IMG/VR virus record: IMGVR_UViG_3300044742_000097
Location: 1 to 64,000 of that record
Length of the DNA: 64,000 nt
DNA from: a virus
Direction: 5' to 3' (one strand)
Shown here: piece after piece, positions 1-9,567 of the stretch
Layout of the letters: each line of letters begins with the position of its first letter
Numbering within the stretch: position 1 is the stretch's first letter
Position numbers and translations under genes: made by a program
Notes under the pieces: generated by a model
Database searches by the model: none
What the model was told of the DNA's origin: nothing
What the model saw: only the letters and a program-made list of their open reading frames with translations

Positions 1-1933
1 TGACCGCGCCCCCGTCTTTCTTCTTGAGCGGATCTTCCAGCGGAAGCTGAGGTTCCATCTGTGCCCGCATGACTTCGATCATCTTCCGAATACGCTCTAC
101 GTCAGCAATCCGATCGCCTGTGGTCGGTGGAGGGAGGTTCGTAGGCTCGCGGCCCGGGGCGAGCGGCCGACGATTCTGAAGCCGACGCAGATCGAGAGTC
201 CGACCGCCCTTGGCAAGTCCGTTCTCAGGCGTAGCGAAGTGCTCTCGAAACCGTTTCATCTCTTCTTCCGTTACCTGGGGTCCAAGCATCTTCCTTGCAA
301 CCTCATCCATGTCCTTTCGACTCTGGATCATCATCCTTTTCATCTGGTTTCCGATCGCGGGCTCAGCCGCCCTCTTTCCCAAAGTACCCAGTGCCTCCTG
401 GATCGCAGCAAGATCGCGGTTATAGGAATAGGCACCCGTGGCATTCGGTAGCGGGGCCGGAAGGTTCGAGTTTACAGGTGGAAGCTCGGTCACGCCTAGC
501 TGCGGATTAACCTGGCCTCCGTCCTCTCGCGCAAGTACGGGACCGTTGACTCTGGCAGACTTGAGCGCGATCTTCTGAAGCTGGTCCTCAATAGCCTCGT
601 GCGATTGGTGTGCGAACGGCTGAACCTCCCCGCCCTCTTCCATCCCCAGATACTTCATCGGGTCTTTCGCGTCTGGGCTGATCTTGCCCTTCGCCAGCGC
701 CGCGCCCTTGTGCTTTCGGATATTCGCTCGCAGCTGGTCGAGCTTGTCCGAGCCCGCTTCCGTCGATCCGTCTCCGAGCAGAGCCACGGTCTCCGCATCA
801 AACACGTACTCGCCTTCGGACAACAGAGCCTCGATGTCGTCGCTGCGTCCCGTGGGAGCAGCCCGACCGCCCTCTGCCTTTCCGTACATCGAGATCGGCC
901 GATCGTCCGTGGGAACGAACATGTGGTTTCCCCGACGCTCTCCGGTCGGATCGGCGCTTGGCGCTTGGGCCATCGGATCCACCGGCGGTTGGAAGAACAT
1001 GTGTTCGCCGCCGGACTTGCCGTACGACTTGTAGTCTCCCGTGTACGGAGTTTGCGTCCGGTTCATGGGAGGGGTCGGCGGAAGACTCACACCCGGATCG
1101 CCCCAGCCTGGAGGAGGACCCTGGTCACCCGAAGATCCGGCACCCGTCAGCATCCCGAGCCCGGTCACGCCGATACCGCCAAGCTTCAGAGCGTTCGCGA
1201 TGTTGATGCTTCCATCCGGATTGTGAAGCATGTTCTGGAATCCGCCTTGGAGCTGATCTCCCATGCGAGCGAAGAAGCCCGGATCTCCAGCCATGTTCGT
1301 CCCCGGTGCCATTACGCTTCCTCCGGGCATCATCGGACTCCACCCCGGAGCTAGAGCCCCGAGCCCGCCCGCGAACGAAGCAGGAACTCCCGTACCTGCC
1401 ATAAGAGCGGAACCGATCGGCGCACCCGCCGCGATACCCGCTGTTCCCGTCGTCGCGGCAGCTGGAGCCCAAGGGATACCGGATGCACCGAAGGCGCCGA
1501 GTGATTGACCGCTAAGGACGGAGCCCGCTCCGCTACCGCCCCCGGTGAATACGCCCCCACCCACGTTCGACGCTGACAGACCTCCGGCACCTCCCCCCAT
1601 GCCCGCGAAGGCCGCCGGACCAAGAACCGCGGCCAGACCCAGGAGCGCCGTCTGTTGAGAATGATCCTGAGCCTCCTGATGTCTCCGTGCTACGGCCTCC
1701 GGGGTAAGCTGAATCGGAGTGCCGCCTGCGCGCTCGGCCGGTGAATACCACTCGTTGCTCCCTGGAGAGGTTTCGACCGGAGTGTAGTATTCGTCATAGC
1801 CCGGCTCTCCAGGTTGAGGAGCTGGACCATACCCGGGAAGCCGCATGTAATCCCGCAGGTCCTGTCCCGTCTGGGAGGAGAGCTGCTGCCAGAACGGATC
1901 GGCGTCGTCGTAGTATCCAGTTGGAACCGGCAT
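1..1933 (-). CDS. Large Gly-rich virion-associated protein, C-terminus beyond window
   Basis: An open frame begins at ATG 1931-1933 behind a good ribosome binding site (TAGGAGTT) and stays open to base 1, giving 644 residues with no stop. The N-terminal third is Tyr/Pro-rich, the middle is Ala/Gly-rich like an internal or membrane-active virion protein, and around residues 330-420 there is a conserved-looking block with SDDIEALLSEGEYVFDAET followed by a Lys-rich helix. Similar blocks occur in large internal proteins of environmental podoviruses, from my knowledge of the family. It carries AEGGRAA, MEEGGEV and AKGGRT motifs of the kind found in other proteins here. It follows the tail-hub gene. 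It may continue into the partial gene at the right edge. Function as an internal or ejected protein is inferred. Confidence 0.7.
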   Translation of the reverse strand, partial: MPVPTGYYDDADPFWQQLSSQTGQDLRDYMRLPGYGPAPQPGEPGYDEYYTPVETSPGSNEWYSPAERAGGTPIQLTPEAVARRHQEAQDHSQQTALLGLAAVLGPAAFAGMGGGAGGLSASNVGGGVFTGGGSGAGSVLSGQSLGAFGASGIPWAPAAATTGTAGIAAGAPIGSALMAGTGVPASFAGGLGALAPGWSPMMPGGSVMAPGTNMAGDPGFFARMGDQLQGGFQNMLHNPDGSINIANALKLGGIGVTGLGMLTGAGSSGDQGPPPGWGDPGVSLPPTPPMNRTQTPYTGDYKSYGKSGGEHMFFQPPVDPMAQAPSADPTGERRGNHMFVPTDDRPISMYGKAEGGRAAPTGRSDDIEALLSEGEYVFDAETVALLGDGSTEAGSDKLDQLRANIRKHKGAALAKGKISPDAKDPMKYLGMEEGGEVQPFAHQSHEAIEDQLQKIALKSARVNGPVLAREDGGQVNPQLGVTELPPVNSNLPAPLPNATGAYSYNRDLAAIQEALGTLGKRAAEPAIGNQMKRMMIQSRKDMDEVARKMLGPQVTEEEMKRFREHFATPENGLAKGGRTLDLRRLQNRRPLAPGREPTNLPPPTTGDRIADVERIRKMIEVMRAQMEPQLPLEDPLKKKDGGAV

Positions 1934-1941
1934 CGTAACTC

Positions 1942-2178
1942 CTAAAGAGGCTCAATCACTTGATTGAACCGAATCGCCCATTCTTCCCAGTCGTCGAATT
2001 GGTCCGGCTGCGGAACGAGTATACCCCGGGATCTGAGACTCTGTCGAACGTGGTCTCCCCACTCTCTCCACTGAGACCCGTCCGCTATCTTCATCACTCG
2101 GACGAATGAGGAGAGGTTGTCGGCGGTATAGTCTACCCAGTCCCGAGTCTCTAGCCCGCGTGGATCGACTAGGTTCAC
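1942..2178 (-). CDS. Small hypothetical protein between tail hub and large virion protein
   Basis: A 78-residue product starts with GTG that overlaps the stop of the tail-hub gene (GTGA), so translation is probably coupled. It is Trp- and Asp-rich (DWVDY, WREWGDHV, DWEEWAIRF), with no membrane segment or leader. Its place inside the tail block suggests a virion or assembly role, but I do not recognise the family. Confidence 0.75.
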   Translation of the reverse strand: MNLVDPRGLETRDWVDYTADNLSSFVRVMKIADGSQWREWGDHVRQSLRSRGILVPQPDQFDDWEEWAIRFNQVIEPL

Positions 2179-3695
2179 TGCGTCTTCCTCTCACCAGACT
2201 TGTCGACGTGCGCGAGAGACTTGCCCATCTGGTAGTCTCCTCCCGGCGTATTCGACGCGATCCGGAAACTCATCAGACGCTTCGCATCCTTTACCCGAAC
2301 CATCTGATTCTCGGCATCCACGCCAGCTGGAGGCTCCTGCTGTTCGGTGATCGTCTGAGGGGCTCCCTCGTCTACGGCTGCGCGGGCGTTTGCGCGACCC
2401 TTCACTGTCAGAGTTAGGTCTCCAGTCTGGACAAAATCAGTCTCGATCTCTGCGACTCGGAGGACACCCTCTTCTGGCTTGTCCGCTCCGATGATCGAAA
2501 TCTCGGCCGTCTCGAAGTGCGACGGGACCGGCTCTGTCCCCGCCGAGTTAACTTGATCGACCCCGGTCTCGTGTTGCCAGAGGGTGAACCCGGTCGTACC
2601 CTCCTCAATTCCCGTCATGAACGGCTTGAAGTAGACCTTGGCGTAAAGACCATCCGACCGACCGCTGTTCGGAAGCTCCGTATCATACCAGTAGTTCTCG
2701 CGAACGTTGAAGACGACCGCGTGCGTACACTCCGTCGCCGAGCCACGAGGATAGCACCACCAGATCTCGCCGTAGCGTGGAACCTTGTAGGCGAAGACCT
2801 TCTGACGCTGCGCGAAGTTGAGTCCGTCGAAGAAGTAATTGAAGTTGTACTGATTCGGTATCTCGCGAAGCACGCCGTTATAAGCGAGGAACCGGTCGAC
2901 ACCAGGCCAGTAGTAGATGCCATCGTATTCGATCACGCCGCGCGAGGACAGAATCGAACTCTCACCGATCGTATCGAAGTCCCAGATCGGGGTGCCTCCC
3001 GCATTCAAAGTCATGATTAGGAGCGAATCGAGCGACCAGAGAAGAGCGGCTGGAACTCCGCCACCCCGAACTACCAGACCCTTGACGATCTTCTGCGGAG
3101 TAATGAAGTCCTCGTCCTGGCCCGCCGCGAGGTTGTTCGCCGTAGAATTCCATTGGACATATCCGCCCGAGCCAAATGCTACCAGATAGTTTCCGACCGT
3201 GATGATCCCTCCACTGACGGGGGTGTAGGTCGTATCGATAAGCGGCGTTGCTGCCGTAAGCTCGCCGTACCAAACCGGTTGTGCATCATCCGAAGCGATG
3301 TTAGCCAGGTTGGGGGCTCCGTGCGCGACGATCACGGTAGATCCACCCGCGATACTCACGTCGAAGATTGCGTCGAACTGCCAGACGTTATCGGCATTCG
3401 CGACAAAGGCCCCCGGGGTTCGATCGTTGAAAGTGGTCTGTACCCCAGCGTTGTTTATCAGCCGTTGAATCAGCAAGGAGGCTGATCCCAAGTGCATGTA
3501 CTGGAGAGCGTTGACCGTGAACGAGTTGATTCCGTAGACGATTTCGGTCATGTCCTCGACGACAGACCGATAACCCCCCATCTTCCGAGGAAGCCCACGC
3601 TGGAACCGACACCACTGACCGTCCAGGTAGTAGTTGCGGTCGAACCGCGTGCCGTCCCTCTGGACGCCCGGAGTCGAACGAAGAGGAATGATCAT
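2175..3695 (-). CDS. Tail-hub / DNA-stabilisation protein, P22 gp10-like
   Basis: The product has 506 residues and opens with PLRSTPGVQRDGTRFDRNYY, followed by many Gly/Trp/Tyr-rich beta repeats (GTPIWDF, GIYYWPGVDRF, YGEIWWCYPRG). This resembles the gp10-type packaged-DNA stabilisation or tail-hub proteins of podoviruses, which form a beta-propeller below the connector. The lengths are comparable (P22 gp10 is about 470 residues). Its neighbours support this: a fibre upstream and the adaptor two genes upstream. It overlaps both flanking genes by 4 bases. The assignment rests on pattern and synteny. Confidence 0.7.
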   Translation of the reverse strand: MIIPLRSTPGVQRDGTRFDRNYYLDGQWCRFQRGLPRKMGGYRSVVEDMTEIVYGINSFTVNALQYMHLGSASLLIQRLINNAGVQTTFNDRTPGAFVANADNVWQFDAIFDVSIAGGSTVIVAHGAPNLANIASDDAQPVWYGELTAATPLIDTTYTPVSGGIITVGNYLVAFGSGGYVQWNSTANNLAAGQDEDFITPQKIVKGLVVRGGGVPAALLWSLDSLLIMTLNAGGTPIWDFDTIGESSILSSRGVIEYDGIYYWPGVDRFLAYNGVLREIPNQYNFNYFFDGLNFAQRQKVFAYKVPRYGEIWWCYPRGSATECTHAVVFNVRENYWYDTELPNSGRSDGLYAKVYFKPFMTGIEEGTTGFTLWQHETGVDQVNSAGTEPVPSHFETAEISIIGADKPEEGVLRVAEIETDFVQTGDLTLTVKGRANARAAVDEGAPQTITEQQEPPAGVDAENQMVRVKDAKRLMSFRIASNTPGGDYQMGKSLAHVDKSGERKTQ

Positions 3696-5155
3696 CGAAT
3701 GGCCTTTATCGAGAAGTACAGTTCGTCCATGATGCTGGTCGTCAAGTTACCAGGGTCCGAGAGAACGAGATACTGACATCGAAAGATATCTCCCGCCACG
3801 CACGGGACGTACGCAGTTGGGATGCCGATCGAGGTCGAGCCCGGAATCGCGGGTGGAACCCACATCACCTCTGCAAACTGCACGGCCACTGCGTTCTTCT
3901 GGATCTGAACAAGAATAATCCAGTAGTTCTGACCCGCGGTGACGACGCGATGCACCCCGTTGAAGCTGACCTCTACGGCGGTGACTCCAGGAGGCACGAC
4001 AAAGCGCTCGTTGTTCGTAACGATATCGTGCCAGTCTCCTACGTCGATGATATCCGTATCGTCGAAGATTAGATTGGTTAGAGCACTGGCCGTCGTGAGG
4101 TTCTGGCCGTTGTTCCGACCGGTACAGAAGAGATTCCCAGCCTGAGCCGAGACGACGTTCGCGCCGTCGCAGTAGAGAATCCGTTGGCAGCCTGGAGGGA
4201 CGACGATACCCGTACCGGCGGAGGTCTTCACCGTCAGGGCGAACTGTCCGGTAGTCGCGTTGTTGACCCAGTACTCCTGAATAGAGTCGGGAACGATGAT
4301 GTTCCTCGCTCCAGTTAGGAGACCTGTGAACTTGTACGCGATTCGATTCTGCTGACTCGGACCAGTCAGGGTAAAGTCGCCCGTACCCGCGACGCTGATG
4401 GTGGTGTAGTCGAACGTGTCGGTCGTCACCGTCGAGAGGCCGATGGTGTAGTAGTCGGTCCCGTCGGTGTAGATGATCGCCGAGCTTAATGGGGCCAGGA
4501 CGAGAGTCGGGGATCCATTGATGTTTCCGGCGGCCGGGGTAATCGTGAGACTCCCCGTACCGTTGTTCCGAATCATCACGTTCCAATCGTCGCCGAGCGT
4601 AGCTGGATCGGGCAGTGTCGCGGCTCCCGCTCCTCCGGTCCACTGCTTGACTCGGGCTCGATCCGCGTCCACGATCGCGAGCGTACCGACCGCCTGCGTA
4701 TCCGTCCGAAAAGCGAAGTTCAACGTCGTCGTGATCGCCTTCAGTCCCGCCCCTGCGAGCGCGGCCGCTGACGCCGATGAAGCTCCGGTTCCGAACTGGA
4801 AGGTGCTCCAGGCTCCCGCCGGAGTCGAATTGTCGTTAAGATAGAACTCCCACACTTGCCCGGAGGGAACCGAGCCGATGACGTTACCGGCATTGTCATG
4901 AACGATGATCGTAAACGCCCCGACGTTGTTGACGAGAGTAGACTGACCGTTCCCCGCGATCGTCGCATCAGGAAACGTAATGACTCGATTCGCCTGATCG
5001 GAGGTTACGTGGATGATATCGGCGAATACCAGCTGTCCCGGTAGCGAGACCTCTGTCGGCCATTGCAGCTCTACGTCCGCCGTCATGACCAGCGGGAGAA
5101 ACGTGAGCTGGGCCGGAAAGATGTTCTGGCCGCCGAAGACTTCTGCGAATGGCAT
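3692..5155 (-). CDS. Tail fibre / receptor-binding-like protein
   Basis: The 487-residue protein is almost wholly beta-structured and rich in Thr, Gly, Asn and Val. An N-terminal part (about 1-130) is followed by repeated modules containing GxxTLPDPATLGDDWNVMIRN-like and GTGDFTLTGP-like segments. The C-terminal 130 residues (RFVVPPGVTAVEVSF to the end) look like a TNF/C1q-type jelly-roll, a common trimeric head of phage fibres. It lies between the adaptor and the tail hub and is probably a virion appendage that contacts the host. The precise role is inferred. Confidence 0.65.
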   Translation of the reverse strand: MPFAEVFGGQNIFPAQLTFLPLVMTADVELQWPTEVSLPGQLVFADIIHVTSDQANRVITFPDATIAGNGQSTLVNNVGAFTIIVHDNAGNVIGSVPSGQVWEFYLNDNSTPAGAWSTFQFGTGASSASAAALAGAGLKAITTTLNFAFRTDTQAVGTLAIVDADRARVKQWTGGAGAATLPDPATLGDDWNVMIRNNGTGSLTITPAAGNINGSPTLVLAPLSSAIIYTDGTDYYTIGLSTVTTDTFDYTTISVAGTGDFTLTGPSQQNRIAYKFTGLLTGARNIIVPDSIQEYWVNNATTGQFALTVKTSAGTGIVVPPGCQRILYCDGANVVSAQAGNLFCTGRNNGQNLTTASALTNLIFDDTDIIDVGDWHDIVTNNERFVVPPGVTAVEVSFNGVHRVVTAGQNYWIILVQIQKNAVAVQFAEVMWVPPAIPGSTSIGIPTAYVPCVAGDIFRCQYLVLSDPGNLTTSIMDELYFSIKAIR

Positions 5156-5156
5156 G

Positions 5157-5807
5157 TTACACCGTCCTTCGGATGGTCGTACGATCGATAACTCGTTGTA
5201 GATCCTGCGTGCTGAGCGCGGCTAGTTCACCAGCGTAGGAATCCTTCCACTGCTGAGTCCAGGGTCCGTCCTTCAGAAACGGTTCGGCCTGTACGAGCGA
5301 GCCGTAGAGCAAAGCCTGAGGAGCGTAGTCCGTAAGCCAGTTCGTCATGTTCACGGCGTCGAGTAGCGGCGGCTGCTGCCAGTAGTTCCACTCATACGGA
5401 TACGCTGCGATCGGAGTCGGGACGATGATGATGTGCTGATAGTCGTAGTCCGCGTAGAACTCCGGAACGTCCCGCACCGCTGTATTCGGCCAGTAGCTCC
5501 GACAGTACTCATACGGCCGGGGAAACAGAAACCGCCTCTCCTGGTCCGGAGGAGTCCCAATTCCGAAGTTGATAGAGGCCGTCGCCCGCCAACGATCGGG
5601 CTTAGCATAAATGCCGGCCCCCGCAACCATCGTATCCGTGACCGGGAGTAGAAGACCCAGGATCTTCAACTTCGTCGCGATGTCCCGCTCGGCCAGATTT
5701 ATCAGACTTGGGATCTGATCGAAGACCGTAGCATCAGACACGAAGCCCCTCTCCAGGTATCGTTGGATATCCTGGAAGAGAGACGGATAAGTCATGGACA
5801 CCGGCAT
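5157..5807 (-). CDS. Head-to-tail adaptor, SU10/gp6-like
   Basis: The 216-residue protein starts MPVSMTYPSLFQDIQRYLERG and contains the YAKPDRW signature, then FLFPRPYEY and the Tyr/Pro segment IIIVPTPIAAYPYEW. The C-terminal helices carry ALLYGSLVQAEPFL. This order of features is typical of the phage adaptor family that docks below the portal and joins it to the tail hub. The tail-hub gene two positions downstream supports the call. The start is an ATG, with no close overlap. Confidence 0.75.
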   Translation of the reverse strand: MPVSMTYPSLFQDIQRYLERGFVSDATVFDQIPSLINLAERDIATKLKILGLLLPVTDTMVAGAGIYAKPDRWRATASINFGIGTPPDQERRFLFPRPYEYCRSYWPNTAVRDVPEFYADYDYQHIIIVPTPIAAYPYEWNYWQQPPLLDAVNMTNWLTDYAPQALLYGSLVQAEPFLKDGPWTQQWKDSYAGELAALSTQDLQRVIDRTTIRRTV

Positions 5808-5819
5808 GTCGGTTCTCCG

Positions 5820-6149
5820 CTACTCCTGTGGATCGACAGGTTCCGTTGACTGACCCTTCCGGGCCGCGACCTTCGCTTTCGCATCGGCCACCGTAGCGAG
5901 AGCCGCATCCAACCGGGTCGTGAACTCGAAGAAGTCCTGAGGGGTTGGCTGAACTCCAGCCTCGGCCATCCCCTTGATTCGCTCGGCGAACTCCTTCAAA
6001 GCCTTAGCCGTCTTCGCTCCGCCCTGAACCAGTTGGATGAGATGTCCGATGATACGGAAAGTATCCGCATGATTCATCCCACCTCCCCCGAGACGCGGAT
6101 TCGAGATCAGAGTCTGAATCGCGAGAAGGGCCATGGTGATTGGGTCCAT
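5820..6149 (-). CDS. Small helical hypothetical protein
   Basis: A 109-residue mostly helical protein with a hydrophobic N-terminus (MALLAIQTLIS), a GGGG linker and an Ala/Lys-rich C-terminal coil. Its start shares bases with the stop of the upstream lipoprotein gene, suggesting coupled translation. It sits between the lysis genes and the adaptor. I do not recognise the family. The short hydrophobic start could be a weak membrane anchor. Confidence 0.6.
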   Translation of the reverse strand: MDPITMALLAIQTLISNPRLGGGGMNHADTFRIIGHLIQLVQGGAKTAKALKEFAERIKGMAEAGVQPTPQDFFEFTTRLDAALATVADAKAKVAARKGQSTEPVDPQE

Positions 6150-6559
6150 TAGTGTTGTGCTCCTCTGAGTGCGGCCTTGAGATCATCGATCACCGGACCC
6201 GACTTCGTAAGCCACGAATCGAGACTGGCCATTGTCGCGTTGAATCTTCCCTGCTCGGCTGCGTCCACCTTGAAGGCTGCGGTAGCCGCCTCAGCCTCCG
6301 TGTATGCCTTCAGTCCGGCTTTCGCGAACGCCCCGCCCTTCTCAGCCGCTGCGATCAATGGAGTCTGAACGTTGTCCGGAAGAGTGTCCGGCGCCAAGAG
6401 CGCGGCGATCTGCTCGACTCCAATCGTAACGGACCCATAGGCGGCGAGAGCCTTCTGCTGGACCGTCTCGGCCTGTGCGATCGGATTGAACTGAGCGCAC
6501 GCCGCGATCGTTACGATCGCCAGCGCTACCCAGACATCCGCGAATTTACGTAGGACCAT
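6149..6559 (-). CDS. Putative phage lipoprotein
   Basis: The 136-residue product has an N-terminal hydrophobic leader (VWVALAIVTIAAC) ending in a lipobox-like TIAAC. Signal peptidase II would cleave before Cys21 and leave a lipidated, Ala-rich helical domain in the periplasm. It stands directly after a membrane protein and an M15 peptidase, so an outer-membrane lysis (o-spanin-like) role is possible, although typical o-spanins are shorter and Pro-rich. It may instead be a superinfection or envelope protein. The lipobox is seen directly; the role is inferred. Confidence 0.6.
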   Translation of the reverse strand: MVLRKFADVWVALAIVTIAACAQFNPIAQAETVQQKALAAYGSVTIGVEQIAALLAPDTLPDNVQTPLIAAAEKGGAFAKAGLKAYTEAEAATAAFKVDAAEQGRFNATMASLDSWLTKSGPVIDDLKAALRGAQH

Positions 6560-6571
6560 GGGCTACTCCTT

Positions 6572-6982
6572 TTATTTACCAGCGAGAACTGTGGAACGAG
6601 TACCGACCGGGTTCAAGTCTGCGAGTGAGTTGATCGCATACCCGATGCTGACGGCGCTGATGAAGTTCAGCGTACCGGTGTCTATCAGCAGGAAGAACGC
6701 GATTGAGTTTCCGAACAGAGTCGTAAGCGTCTCCTGCCAGTGGCCCAGAAGGCCGCCGATGGTCGCCGTCGCGCCGTCCATCTTCGCCGCTCCCCACTGC
6801 TTGATCAGAGACACGACGGACCCCGCGATCATTAGAGCGTACAGAACGTATGGATTCGCGAGAGCGCTCTTGATTTCCCCAGTCTGATCCTGCGCGAGTA
6901 CGCCCCCGGCGAGTAGAACCATAGCCAAGAAGAACATTACCCCAATACGATCACTCAAAACGTCTTTCCAGTAAGCTTTCAT
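6572..6982 (-). CDS. Integral membrane protein, candidate holin
   Basis: The 136-residue protein has about three hydrophobic segments: VMFFLAMVLLAGGVLA near residues 15-30, VLYALMIAGSVVSLI near 47-62 and a longer one near 88-120 (SIAFFLLIDTGTLNFIS). A Lys/Gly-rich loop lies between the second and third. The next gene downstream encodes a lipoprotein and the one upstream an endolysin, a typical lysis order. It is somewhat longer than classical holins. The membrane location is clear; the holin role is inferred from context. Confidence 0.6.
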   Translation of the reverse strand: MKAYWKDVLSDRIGVMFFLAMVLLAGGVLAQDQTGEIKSALANPYVLYALMIAGSVVSLIKQWGAAKMDGATATIGGLLGHWQETLTTLFGNSIAFFLLIDTGTLNFISAVSIGYAINSLADLNPVGTRSTVLAGK

Positions 6983-6990
6983 AAATCCTC

Positions 6991-7407
6991 CTAAACGACC
7001 TTTTCAACGTGTGGCGCATCAAGAAAGGACTCGTCCGGGTCTCGCCCTACTGACCTGAAGTCCCCGTCCCAGTCCATTCCGAATCTAAGTTTGACCCCGT
7101 GGCGGTAAGCGACGGCCTGTACCACTCCCATGATACGCCCGAAGGCGATGAGGTCGTCCCAGTCGATTTTCGTACCTTCTTGGAAGTAAGTAGGCGCGAG
7201 GTCAACTGCGAGAGAAGGGATGGCGTTGTGCTTTCCATGTGGCCAATGAAGCTTGGTCGCTCCACGCTCGAAAGCGGCCTCCTGTGCCTCTTGACCTCGG
7301 TGACCCTCCAAGACCGTAAGGGGAACGATTTTCTCTGCCTCATAAACAACTTCCCGCAGATACGAGTCTACGGTTTCTAGACGCTCCATGGCGGCGGTAG
7401 ACAACAT
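6991..7407 (-). CDS. M15-family peptidoglycan endopeptidase (endolysin)
   Basis: The 138-residue protein matches M15 L-Ala-D-Glu or D-Ala-D-Ala peptidases. The zinc site is visible: His in GKHNAIPSLAVDLAP followed by Asp in AVDLAP (the SxHxxGxAxD-like motif), and the C-terminal His in DAPHVE. FGMDWDGDF between them carries the expected acidic residues. It has no leader, so it would need a holin to reach the wall. It is placed directly upstream of the candidate holin. It would cleave the peptide cross-links of the wall at the end of infection. Confidence 0.85.
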   Translation of the reverse strand: MLSTAAMERLETVDSYLREVVYEAEKIVPLTVLEGHRGQEAQEAAFERGATKLHWPHGKHNAIPSLAVDLAPTYFQEGTKIDWDDLIAFGRIMGVVQAVAYRHGVKLRFGMDWDGDFRSVGRDPDESFLDAPHVEKVV

Positions 7408-7764
7408 CTATTGCTTCAGCGCCGTAAGGGCTGCCTGTGCCGCCGACAGATCGTTCCGAGCCGCCTGAAGATCTCCCGCGTCTCGAACGGTCCAGCAGTC
7501 CGGAGACGCACCACACATGTCGCGCTTGAACTCCAAAGCGATGATCGCGTTCTGCAGATTCCGAACCGTGGCCGTAATGGTGATGATGTTCGCATCCTGG
7601 ATCGGCTTGATCTTCTGCTCTAGCTGCTTCTCGATCTCTCCAGCCAGTGCGGTCTCTGCGATCGGAGCCGCAAATAGCCAGATGGATCCTAGCGTAGCCG
7701 CGATAGAAGCCAGGGTACTTACGGATACCGTAATGCCCTGGTCCTTCGTCATGTTTATTCCCAT
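7408..7764 (-). CDS. Membrane-anchored coiled-coil protein, candidate i-spanin-like
   Basis: I start at ATG 7764, behind AGGAG. The 118-residue protein has one N-terminal membrane segment (TLASIAATLGSIWLFAAPIA) followed by a long helix with heptad-like spacing (EIEKQLEQKIKPIQDAN) and two Cys in CGASPDCW. A single membrane anchor plus a periplasmic coil resembles an inner-membrane spanin, and the gene touches the endolysin gene. Spanin function is a guess from topology and place. Confidence 0.55.
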   Translation of the reverse strand: MGINMTKDQGITVSVSTLASIAATLGSIWLFAAPIAETALAGEIEKQLEQKIKPIQDANIITITATVRNLQNAIIALEFKRDMCGASPDCWTVRDAGDLQAARNDLSAAQAALTALKQ

Positions 7765-7773
7765 CAAGTGCTC

Positions 7774-9567
7774 CTAGGGGTTGCCCTTCATGTACGTGAA
7801 AGTTCCGAGTAAGGACACGCCCTTCTGGTTGGCTGACGTCCAAGTCGTGCCGGTGCAGAGATTAGTCCCGCCGCGTAAGAATGAGAGGTTCCCGCTGGAG
7901 TTGATCGAGATACAGGCGCCTACCTCGTCCACGCTATTGTCCTGAACTGCGACGGGATACGAGGCAACCACGCTCGTATTTCCAGGACGTATCGCGGCCG
8001 GAACATCCGCCGTCGTTGATGCGAAGGTCGTCGCGTCGCTGGTGCAGGTTGCGGCGCTACGAGCCACGAGTTCCAGTGTGACGACGTCACCGATCGAGTA
8101 ATAGTCGAATGTCGCCGTGTAGTCCGTGGTACAGGCGTTCTGGAACGTAACTACGAATGAGCCTGTCTTTGGACTCATATCGACGCCGTTCGAGTCTACC
8201 GCAGTTGTGTCGATCTCGGTGAGTGAGCCGTCTCCGGCGATCTGAACGCGCTTCGTGTTCGACGTGCCGAGCAGCATCGGCTGACCGCTCCCGGTGAACA
8301 CGGCTACCTGGAATCCTGTCGGTCCGTTCGTCAGAAGAGCCGAGCTGAGATTGCCGGTCTGCTCGATCGAGATGTGGCGAGTTCCGTCGGTCGCTCGAAC
8401 GACCGCGCCCGCCGAAGTACCGGCATTGCTATTCAGCGCTTCGAGTCCGGTGACGACGTTGTTAGAAGACTCAGTCGCCTGGAACGTACCCTGAAGAACT
8501 CCAGACGTGATGGTATTCGCCGATCGATTCAGCGTGAGACATTCGCCGATCGCCGTGCGCGCATCGTCGGAGGTGCAGATCGCGAACACGCCAGCGTCAT
8601 TGCGAATGTCCCAGATCTTGAGATCCGTACCGGCGTTGCTATCCCTAAACTGTGCAACGGGGAGCGTCGAGTTCAGCAGGACAGCCGGAACCGATAGCGA
8701 GCCCACCGCAGAGAACGTAGCCTGATTCGCGGTGGTCGTGGTCCCCGTAGCTACGTCGAACTCGACCGCGCCTCCGTTCGTGTTAACTGATAGCGTATTG
8801 TCGATAGTCACCGGTCCTTGAATCGAGACTCCCGCCGTCGTACCGAAGGTGATTCCGCCGGACGTGAAGGCCACCACGTTCGTGCCGCCAGCGAGAATAT
8901 TCACGCCGTTCGCGGCGGGATGACGGAGCCCGGTATCTGGATCACCGACGAATGCGTAGGACGCGGTACTAATGGCCCCGTCGCCGGTGAAGATGTGACC
9001 AGCGGAGGTTAGATCATCACTCGCGGCTATGTACGTGAGTCCGGCGTCTCCGGCGAATGCTCCCATCGCGTTGTACTGGACTTGGGTGTCGGCTCCGGCT
9101 GCGGGCGTAGATGCTGCCGCCCAGGTACCATCACCCCTCCAAAACGTAGAACCACTCGCCAAAGTTCCGCTATTGAGATTGGTAATGGGAAGGTTGCCCG
9201 TGACGCCGTTCGCCAAATTAACCTGCGCCCACGCCGGATTGTTCGAAGCCCCCGTATTCGAGATGTACCGCGTAGCGGATGTATTCTTTGCCAGAGCGGA
9301 TAGGGTGTTCACCCCCGAAGCAAATAGCGTATCTCCCTGAACAGTCCCGGGAACCGAACTTCCAGCTCCGCATCCGGTACAACCCCCCATGACCACGAGG
9401 GCGTCATTGACGGTGACGCTGCCCGTCCCGTTGACGATGTCGCCGCGCAGATCCGATTGTCCATTGACCCGGATCGAACTGAATATCGTCGGCGTCTGCG
9501 CTTCGAGGATACCCCCGATAGCGAAGCCGAGCGTGACAAGAAGAACCTTGTTCCAGTTAATCTTCAT
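7774..9567 (-). CDS. Fibre-like protein with Sec-type leader
   Basis: The start is ATG 9567, overlapping the previous stop as ATGA. The 597-residue protein begins with a Lys-containing n-region and hydrophobic core ([17 protein letters not shown]) that looks like a Sec signal. Then come Gly/Thr/Asn-rich beta repeats with the fibre motif [12 protein letters not shown] and [11 protein letters not shown]. The last 130 residues ([19 protein letters not shown] onward) form a Cys-containing domain that recurs in the proteins at 12,744 and 13,438. It is probably an appendage or host-surface protein. A leader on a fibre is unusual. Confidence 0.65.
   Translation of the reverse strand: MKINWNKVLLVTLGFAIGGILEAQTPTIFSSIRVNGQSDLRGDIVNGTGSVTVNDALVVMGGCTGCGAGSSVPGTVQGDTLFASGVNTLSALAKNTSATRYISNTGASNNPAWAQVNLANGVTGNLPITNLNSGTLASGSTFWRGDGTWAAASTPAAGADTQVQYNAMGAFAGDAGLTYIAASDDLTSAGHIFTGDGAISTASYAFVGDPDTGLRHPAANGVNILAGGTNVVAFTSGGITFGTTAGVSIQGPVTIDNTLSVNTNGGAVEFDVATGTTTTANQATFSAVGSLSVPAVLLNSTLPVAQFRDSNAGTDLKIWDIRNDAGVFAICTSDDARTAIGECLTLNRSANTITSGVLQGTFQATESSNNVVTGLEALNSNAGTSAGAVVRATDGTRHISIEQTGNLSSALLTNGPTGFQVAVFTGSGQPMLLGTSNTKRVQIAGDGSLTEIDTTAVDSNGVDMSPKTGSFVVTFQNACTTDYTATFDYYSIGDVVTLELVARSAATCTSDATTFASTTADVPAAIRPGNTSVVASYPVAVQDNSVDEVGACISINSSGNLSFLRGGTNLCTGTTWTSANQKGVSLLGTFTYMKGNP

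Noticed and set aside
599-1354. 251-codon plus-strand open frame
   Set aside because: It lies antisense to the continuous minus-strand virion gene, is Arg/His-rich and has no ribosome binding site.
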